Both the position numbers and the translations under genes were made by a program. A model generated the notes under the pieces. The model ran no database searches. It had not been told where the DNA came from and worked only from the letters and a program-made list of their open reading frames with translations. 47,374 nt of DNA from contig JAFGXD010000153.1 in NCBI GenBank assembly GCA_016936815.1, positions 1 to 47,374 of the forward strand. The letters are read 5' to 3'. This DNA is from Bacteroidales bacterium (lineage in GTDB: Bacteria; Bacteroidota; Bacteroidia; Bacteroidales; GWF2-38-335). Of the stretch, positions 43,390 to 47,374 are shown piece after piece. How positions within the stretch are numbered: position 1 is the first letter of the stretch; the number at the start of each line of letters is the position of its first letter.

Positions 43390-43464
43390 TATAGGTAAAA
43401 GTAAAATTCTTTTCAAAGTAAAAAATTTTTACTATTTTTGGAAACAAATTTTATTTACCCTATA
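43390..43464 (+). promoter_or_regulatory. Promoter of the fatty-acid/butyrate operon flanked by inverted repeats
   Basis: TATTTTTG at 43433-43440 is a -7 match, with TTTT 19 nt upstream (43410-43413) in place of TTTG. TATAGGTAAA (43390-43399) and TTTACCCTATA (43454-43464) are inverted copies with one extra base and bracket the promoter. Confidence 0.45.
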
Positions 43465-43475
43465 AAATACCGTCT

Positions 43476-44246
43476 ATGAAATACGAAATTCTTCTGTTAG
43501 AAAAATCTGAAGGCATTGCAACAATTACTATTAATCGTCCTGAGGCTATGAATGCTCTTAATTCACAGTTTTACAGCGAAATGAACGACATGCTTGATGC
43601 AATTGAAAAAGATGCTGAAGTAAAAGTAATTGTTATTACCGGTGCCGGAAAAGCTTTTGTTGCCGGAGCCGATATTGCAGAAATGAACAATATGTCGCAA
43701 AAAGAAGGTTATGAGTTTTCCAAAATAGGACAGAACACATTTAGCCGTTTAGAAAACTTGAAAGTTCCTGTAATTGCAGCAATTAACGGATTTGCACTTG
43801 GAGGTGGACTGGAATTGGCAATGGGCTGCGATTTCCGTATTGCCAGTGCAAAAGCAAAATTCGGACAACCGGAAGTTAATCTGGGATTAATTCCCGGCTA
43901 CGGAGCCACTCAACGTCTATCTCGCTTAATTGGCCCGGGTGACGCTCTTTTCCTTATTACAACCGGTGAAATGATTAGTGCTGATGATGCTTTAAGAATG
44001 CAACTTATTCAGAAAGTAACAGAACCTGAAGAACTTATGAATGAGGTTTACAGAATTGCCAAACTAATAACTACCAAAGGCGCCATTTCCGTTCAAACCG
44101 GCAAAAGAGTTATACGAAAAGGACTAAACGGAACTCTTGAAGAAGGTTGTGAAATTGAAGCCAACGCATTTGCAGGACTTTTTACCACCCCTGAAATGAA
44201 AGAGGGAACCAGTGCTTTCCTTGAAAAAAGAAAACCAAACTGGTAA
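43476..44246 (+). CDS. Enoyl-CoA hydratase / crotonase
   Basis: A 256-aa crotonase that hydrates trans-2-enoyl-CoA (such as crotonyl-CoA) to 3-hydroxyacyl-CoA. The oxyanion-hole loops and both catalytic glutamates are present: FALGGGLELAMGCDF with Glu113 and FGQPEVNLGLIPGYG with Glu133; the CoA-binding AGKAFVAGADIAEM is at 57-70. Length is standard. It is first of three genes for consecutive steps of beta-oxidation or its reversal (hydratase, dehydrogenase, thiolase), with gaps of 43 and 12 nt. Whether the pathway runs towards acetyl-CoA or butyryl-CoA cannot be told; no acyl-CoA dehydrogenase is in the window. Confidence 0.94.
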   Translation: MKYEILLLEKSEGIATITINRPEAMNALNSQFYSEMNDMLDAIEKDAEVKVIVITGAGKAFVAGADIAEMNNMSQKEGYEFSKIGQNTFSRLENLKVPVIAAINGFALGGGLELAMGCDFRIASAKAKFGQPEVNLGLIPGYGATQRLSRLIGPGDALFLITTGEMISADDALRMQLIQKVTEPEELMNEVYRIAKLITTKGAISVQTGKRVIRKGLNGTLEEGCEIEANAFAGLFTTPEMKEGTSAFLEKRKPNW

Positions 44247-44289
44247 AAATTTTAGTAACATATTAATTAATTGATATAAACAAACAATT

Positions 44290-45627
44290 ATGGATTATAC
44301 CGAAAGATTACAAAACGTGTCGGTGCTTGGTGCAGCCGGCAAGATGGGCTCCGGTATTCTTTTGCTTACAGCATTAGAAATGACTGACCTTAGTTTAAAA
44401 CCCGAAAATAAAGGGAAACATTTTGTCCTTAATGCAATGGACGTCTCAAGTGAGGCTCTTTCAGGCCTTATGAAATACATTCGCGCTCAGGCTCTTAAGG
44501 TAGCTGAGAAGAAAATTATTGCTCTTCGTCAGGTTTATTCCGACAGAAAAGACCTTATCGAAAATTTCGATATTATAAGAGCATATACAGAAGATGTAGT
44601 TAGTATTGTAAGACCAACAACAATTCTGGAATCAACTTACCAATCGAACTTAATTTTTGAAGCTATTAAAGAAGATCCTGCATTAAAAGTAAAGATTTTC
44701 AGTCAGATTAACAACAACAACCCCAACAAGCCTTGGTTCTTCACTAATACATCCTCAATTCCAATTACAAATCTCGACAAAGAGGCAGGTCTTGAAGGCA
44801 GAGTTCTTGGCGTTCATTTCTACAATCCACCTGCTATTCAGAAACTTGTTGAAATTATTAAAGCTGAAAACACAAAAGATGAGCTTGATGTTTTTGCCAG
44901 AGAATTTAGTAAAAAACTTGGCAAAATTGTAGTTCCATCTAACGATTTTGCCGGATTTATTGGCAACGGTCATTTTATGCGCGATGCATTGCATGGAATT
45001 CAGGAAGCCGAAAAACTTGCCGGAGAAATGTCGCTTGCTGAAGGAATTTACTGCATTAACAAAGTAACACAAGACTTTCTTGTAAGACCAATGGGAATTT
45101 TTCAATTAATTGATTATGTTGGTGTTGAAGTTTGTTCGTACATTATGAGCGTAATGAATCCATATCTTCCCAACGAAAATTTACATAGCTCCTTACTCGA
45201 CAAAATGATTGCTGTGGGCGTACTTGGTGGTCAGAATTCCGATGGTTCACAAAAAGATGGTTTTCTTAAATATGAAAAAGGAAAACCGATTGCTGTTTAC
45301 AATATCGAAAAAAAGGAATACGTTGCTATTGAAACTTTCCAGAATAAGTGCGACGAAAAACTTGGCGCAATGCCACAGGGAATTAAGCCATGGAAAGCAG
45401 TTATTGGAAACAAGAAAAGAGAGGAAGTTTTAGCTCCTGTATTTGCTCAGCTAAAGGAAATGAATAACCTGGGTGCAAAAATTGCGAAAACTTACGGACT
45501 TCGTTCATGTGAGATTGGAAAGCAGCTTGTTTCCGACAAAGTAGCTCACAACGAAGAAGATGTAAACACCGTAATGCTAACAGGATTTTTCCATGCTTAT
45601 GGACCAATCAACAATTTTTTTAACTAA
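44290..45627 (+). CDS. 3-hydroxyacyl-CoA dehydrogenase family protein
   Basis: A 445-aa NAD-dependent dehydrogenase. The Rossmann loop is VLGAAGKMGSGI near 12-23; later motifs are FFTNTSSIPIT, RVLGVHFYNPPAIQKLVEII near 172-190 (with the catalytic His-Asn region) and NDFAGFIGNGHFMRDAL near 215-232. It is longer than the simple 280-aa enzyme and resembles the one-and-a-half-domain forms found in Bacteroidota. It oxidises 3-hydroxyacyl-CoA to 3-ketoacyl-CoA, between the crotonase and the thiolase encoded on either side. No frameshift is seen. Confidence 0.9.
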   Translation: MDYTERLQNVSVLGAAGKMGSGILLLTALEMTDLSLKPENKGKHFVLNAMDVSSEALSGLMKYIRAQALKVAEKKIIALRQVYSDRKDLIENFDIIRAYTEDVVSIVRPTTILESTYQSNLIFEAIKEDPALKVKIFSQINNNNPNKPWFFTNTSSIPITNLDKEAGLEGRVLGVHFYNPPAIQKLVEIIKAENTKDELDVFAREFSKKLGKIVVPSNDFAGFIGNGHFMRDALHGIQEAEKLAGEMSLAEGIYCINKVTQDFLVRPMGIFQLIDYVGVEVCSYIMSVMNPYLPNENLHSSLLDKMIAVGVLGGQNSDGSQKDGFLKYEKGKPIAVYNIEKKEYVAIETFQNKCDEKLGAMPQGIKPWKAVIGNKKREEVLAPVFAQLKEMNNLGAKIAKTYGLRSCEIGKQLVSDKVAHNEEDVNTVMLTGFFHAYGPINNFFN

Positions 45628-45639
45628 AAAACAACAACA

Positions 45640-46878
45640 ATGAAATTGAGAAAAAAAGTATATATGGCCGCCGGATATAATACAATATCCATGGGTACAG
45701 GTCGAAAGGAGTTTAATCCTAAAAAAGAACGTGCCGGACTAGACGAACTTATTGTTGAAGCCGGACAAGGAGTATTAAAACAAATTGGTGGTGCTAAGAA
45801 CGTTGACGAAGCTGTAATTGGAAATTTTATGGCTGCCCGTTTCAACAATCAAGGTCACTTAGCTGCATTTATTCCAATGATAGACCCCGGTTTAAAATTT
45901 GTTCCATCAACAAGAGTTGAGGGAGCTTGTGGATCGGGAGCCTTGGCTTTGGCAGCAGGAATTAAATCGGTTCTTGCCGAAACAGCAGATGTTGTTCTTT
46001 CAATGGGTGTTGAAGTACAAAATACCATGAAAGCCATTTATGTAGCCGATGTTTTGGCCGGAGCAGGTCATTTCAGCGAAAGAAAAGAAGGACACGCCTA
46101 TTTCTTCCCCGGAAAATTTAGCGACAGAGCCGGTGCATATTACGAAAAATTTGGTAAAGAATACACAAGAAAAGCTTTAGCAACATGGTACAAAAATGCT
46201 ATTGATAACGCAAGACTTTGTCCTACCGCTCAGGAGCATCATAATTCAAATCCCGACCCAATGAAGCTTGGGATGATGGAGCCAAATCCAAAAAGCTTTT
46301 TAGAACATCTTAATGTGTTCGATTGTTCCAAAGTATCAGATGGAGCTTCTGCAATAGCTATTTTATCGGAAGAAGGACTTGCAAAAGCCGGAATTGCCAA
46401 AAAAGATGCAGTTGAGGTTATAGGTTTGGGAATGGCAGAATATAACATTGCAGAAAATCCAAGCGATTTAACAGTTATGGAAACCACAAAAGAAGCTGTT
46501 AGAAAAGCCTTAGAATCGGCAGGTATTACAAAAGACCAACTTGGAACAGTAGAAACTCACGATTGTTTTACAATTGCCGGAGTTTTGGCAGTTGAAGCAA
46601 TTGGACTTGCACCACATGGAAAAGGAGCTGAATATGTTGCAGCAGGAAAAACTGCCCGTAATGGAGAAGTTCCATTTAACACAACCGGAGGTTTGGTAGG
46701 TTGGGGACATCCAACAGGAGCAACAGGAGTTCACCAAGCGGTAACAATCTGGGAACAACTTACAGGCAAAACAGGCGATGCTCAAATTGAAATTAAACCC
46801 GAAAAACCTTACGGCTTAACAATTAACATGGGTGGCGACGATAAAACGGTTGTTGCTATTGTTTATAAGAAAGCGTAG
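45640..46878 (+). CDS. Thiolase family protein (acetyl-CoA acetyltransferase-like)
   Basis: A 412-aa thiolase that cleaves 3-ketoacyl-CoA or condenses acetyl-CoA. The nucleophile Cys97 lies in EGACGSGALAL, His307 in ETHDCF and His357 in GWGHPTGATG. The C-terminal CxG motif of classical thiolases is absent (LTINMGGDDKTVVAIVY instead), so it belongs with the SCP2/SCPx-like or unclassified thiolases; Cys309 in HDCF might supply the second cysteine. It is third in the operon, 12 nt after the dehydrogenase and just before a terminator. Confidence 0.9.
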   Translation: MKLRKKVYMAAGYNTISMGTGRKEFNPKKERAGLDELIVEAGQGVLKQIGGAKNVDEAVIGNFMAARFNNQGHLAAFIPMIDPGLKFVPSTRVEGACGSGALALAAGIKSVLAETADVVLSMGVEVQNTMKAIYVADVLAGAGHFSERKEGHAYFFPGKFSDRAGAYYEKFGKEYTRKALATWYKNAIDNARLCPTAQEHHNSNPDPMKLGMMEPNPKSFLEHLNVFDCSKVSDGASAIAILSEEGLAKAGIAKKDAVEVIGLGMAEYNIAENPSDLTVMETTKEAVRKALESAGITKDQLGTVETHDCFTIAGVLAVEAIGLAPHGKGAEYVAAGKTARNGEVPFNTTGGLVGWGHPTGATGVHQAVTIWEQLTGKTGDAQIEIKPEKPYGLTINMGGDDKTVVAIVYKKA

Positions 46879-46892
46879 GAAACTAATTATTC

Positions 46893-46926
46893 AAAAAAAA
46901 GCTGCTCTAAACGGGCAGCTTTTTTT
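46893..46926 (+). terminator. Rho-independent terminator of the crotonase-thiolase operon
   Basis: A-run plus GCTGC (46901-46905) pairs with GCAGC plus T-run (46915-46926). The stem extends through the A/T pairs and ends in seven Ts, so it could work in both directions. Confidence 0.85.
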
Positions 46927-47071
46927 GTTCCCCATTCCTTCAATCATACAACATTAACGATGAGGATATTTAGGAATTTTACTCCTTCCTCCTGACTTCG
47001 TTACAAAAATAATCAAAAACATATAACAGTATTTTGGGAGGTGCAAAGGAAAAATTTACACCTTTGTGTAT
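46927..47071. other. Non-coding DNA before a decayed transposase
   Basis: No gene-like frame was found. The left end of the insertion sequence should lie here, but I could not mark a terminal inverted repeat because the other end is outside the window. Confidence 0.4.
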
Positions 47072-47374
47072 ATGTTCGTAAAGAAGAAAAGGAATCGTTC
47101 AGGAAGTACAAGCGTTATGGTTGTCGACGTGGGTTCTGGCAATTACAAGTAGCTTGTATTTATAGACACAAGCATTTTTGATGACAATTTCATACACCTT
47201 GTTCTGTAAATACTAAGTTTTCCGGGCAGCAAGAGGGCAACAGTAAAGTACTTAAAGGATTATTATGACTTTGAGGTTGATATAAATAAAGTATACAGGT
47301 ATTTGGACGAGACTTACAACAGTTATAAGCATGAAGTTCAAATGATTAGTGTAAACCACACAAAGCAAATATTA
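47072..47374 (+). pseudogene. Decayed IS1634-like transposase, cut by the right edge
   Basis: The frame from the ATG at 47072 begins MFVKKKRNRSGSTSVMVVD, the typical start of IS1634-family (IS4-like) transposases. It meets a TAG stop at 47150 and a TAA stop at 47207, then continues in the same frame with FPGSKRATVKYLKDYYDFEVD and VYRYLDETYN, also typical of the family, and is open to the edge. Compared with intact members most of the segment between the start and the SxA-TVKYL part is missing, so an in-frame deletion and two stops have inactivated it. Confidence 0.8.

Noticed and set aside
47041-47374. Intact new transposase gene
   Set aside because: Two in-frame stops and a missing middle segment show decay.

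Overview
The window is AT-rich DNA from a member of the Bacteroidota, most likely Bacteroidales or a close order. The evidence is the set of TonB-dependent receptors and outer-membrane barrels, a DUF4249 lipoprotein, a GH97 glucosidase of the SusB type, SecB- and HipA-type toxin modules, and promoters of the Bacteroidota form (TTTG, 19-20 nt, TAnnTTTG). No tRNA, rRNA or CRISPR array was seen.

Region 1 (1-10441, all minus strand) is one long type I restriction-modification locus. It reads hsdM, a 66-aa protein, a DUF6978-like protein, a DUF1828/DUF1829 protein, hsdS, an AlbA_2 ATP-binding/winged-helix protein, a 116-aa unknown, a RhuM-like protein and hsdR, which runs off the left edge. Six cargo genes therefore lie inside the hsd operon, most joined by 4-nt overlaps or gaps of a few bases. 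A 1.2-kb non-coding stretch upstream (10442-11651) holds a large palindrome and a possible small RNA.

Region 2 (11652-18227, minus) is a run of apparently linked genes: a barrel protein, a lipoprotein, a four-helix membrane protein, a flavodoxin/ferredoxin protein, a membrane-anchored alpha/beta hydrolase, a LytS-type PAS sensor kinase and its LytTR response regulator.

Region 3 (18573-22455) is a defence and addiction cluster. An AbiE-type (type IV) toxin-antitoxin pair is transcribed leftwards and a three-gene HipBST-type module rightwards. The divergent gap holds their promoters, three repeated operators for the hip genes, an inverted repeat for the abiE genes and a G-quadruplex motif.

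Region 4 (22566-33734) holds a helical-repeat protein, a four-gene surface operon (lipoprotein, barrel, DUF4249 lipoprotein, TonB-dependent receptor), leuS and a CapA-family protein.

Region 5 (33840-39325) contains a predicted toxin-antitoxin-chaperone (TAC) module of HigB-like toxin, HTH antitoxin and SecB-like chaperone, then a GH97 alpha-glucosidase and a mazEF pair.

Region 6 (39525-46926) has a MacB-type ABC permease, an outer-membrane barrel receptor behind what looks like a sigma-54 promoter with three GTAC sites one helical turn apart, and a crotonase / 3-hydroxyacyl-CoA dehydrogenase / thiolase operon ending in a clear terminator. The right edge holds a decayed IS1634-like transposase.

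In all, one restriction system and four toxin-antitoxin modules of different types share 47 kb with housekeeping genes. The points most worth following are the cargo inside the type I locus, the SecB-type TAC module, the HipBST module with its operator array, and the sigma-54/GTAC array. All functional calls come from reading the translated sequence; no database search was possible.
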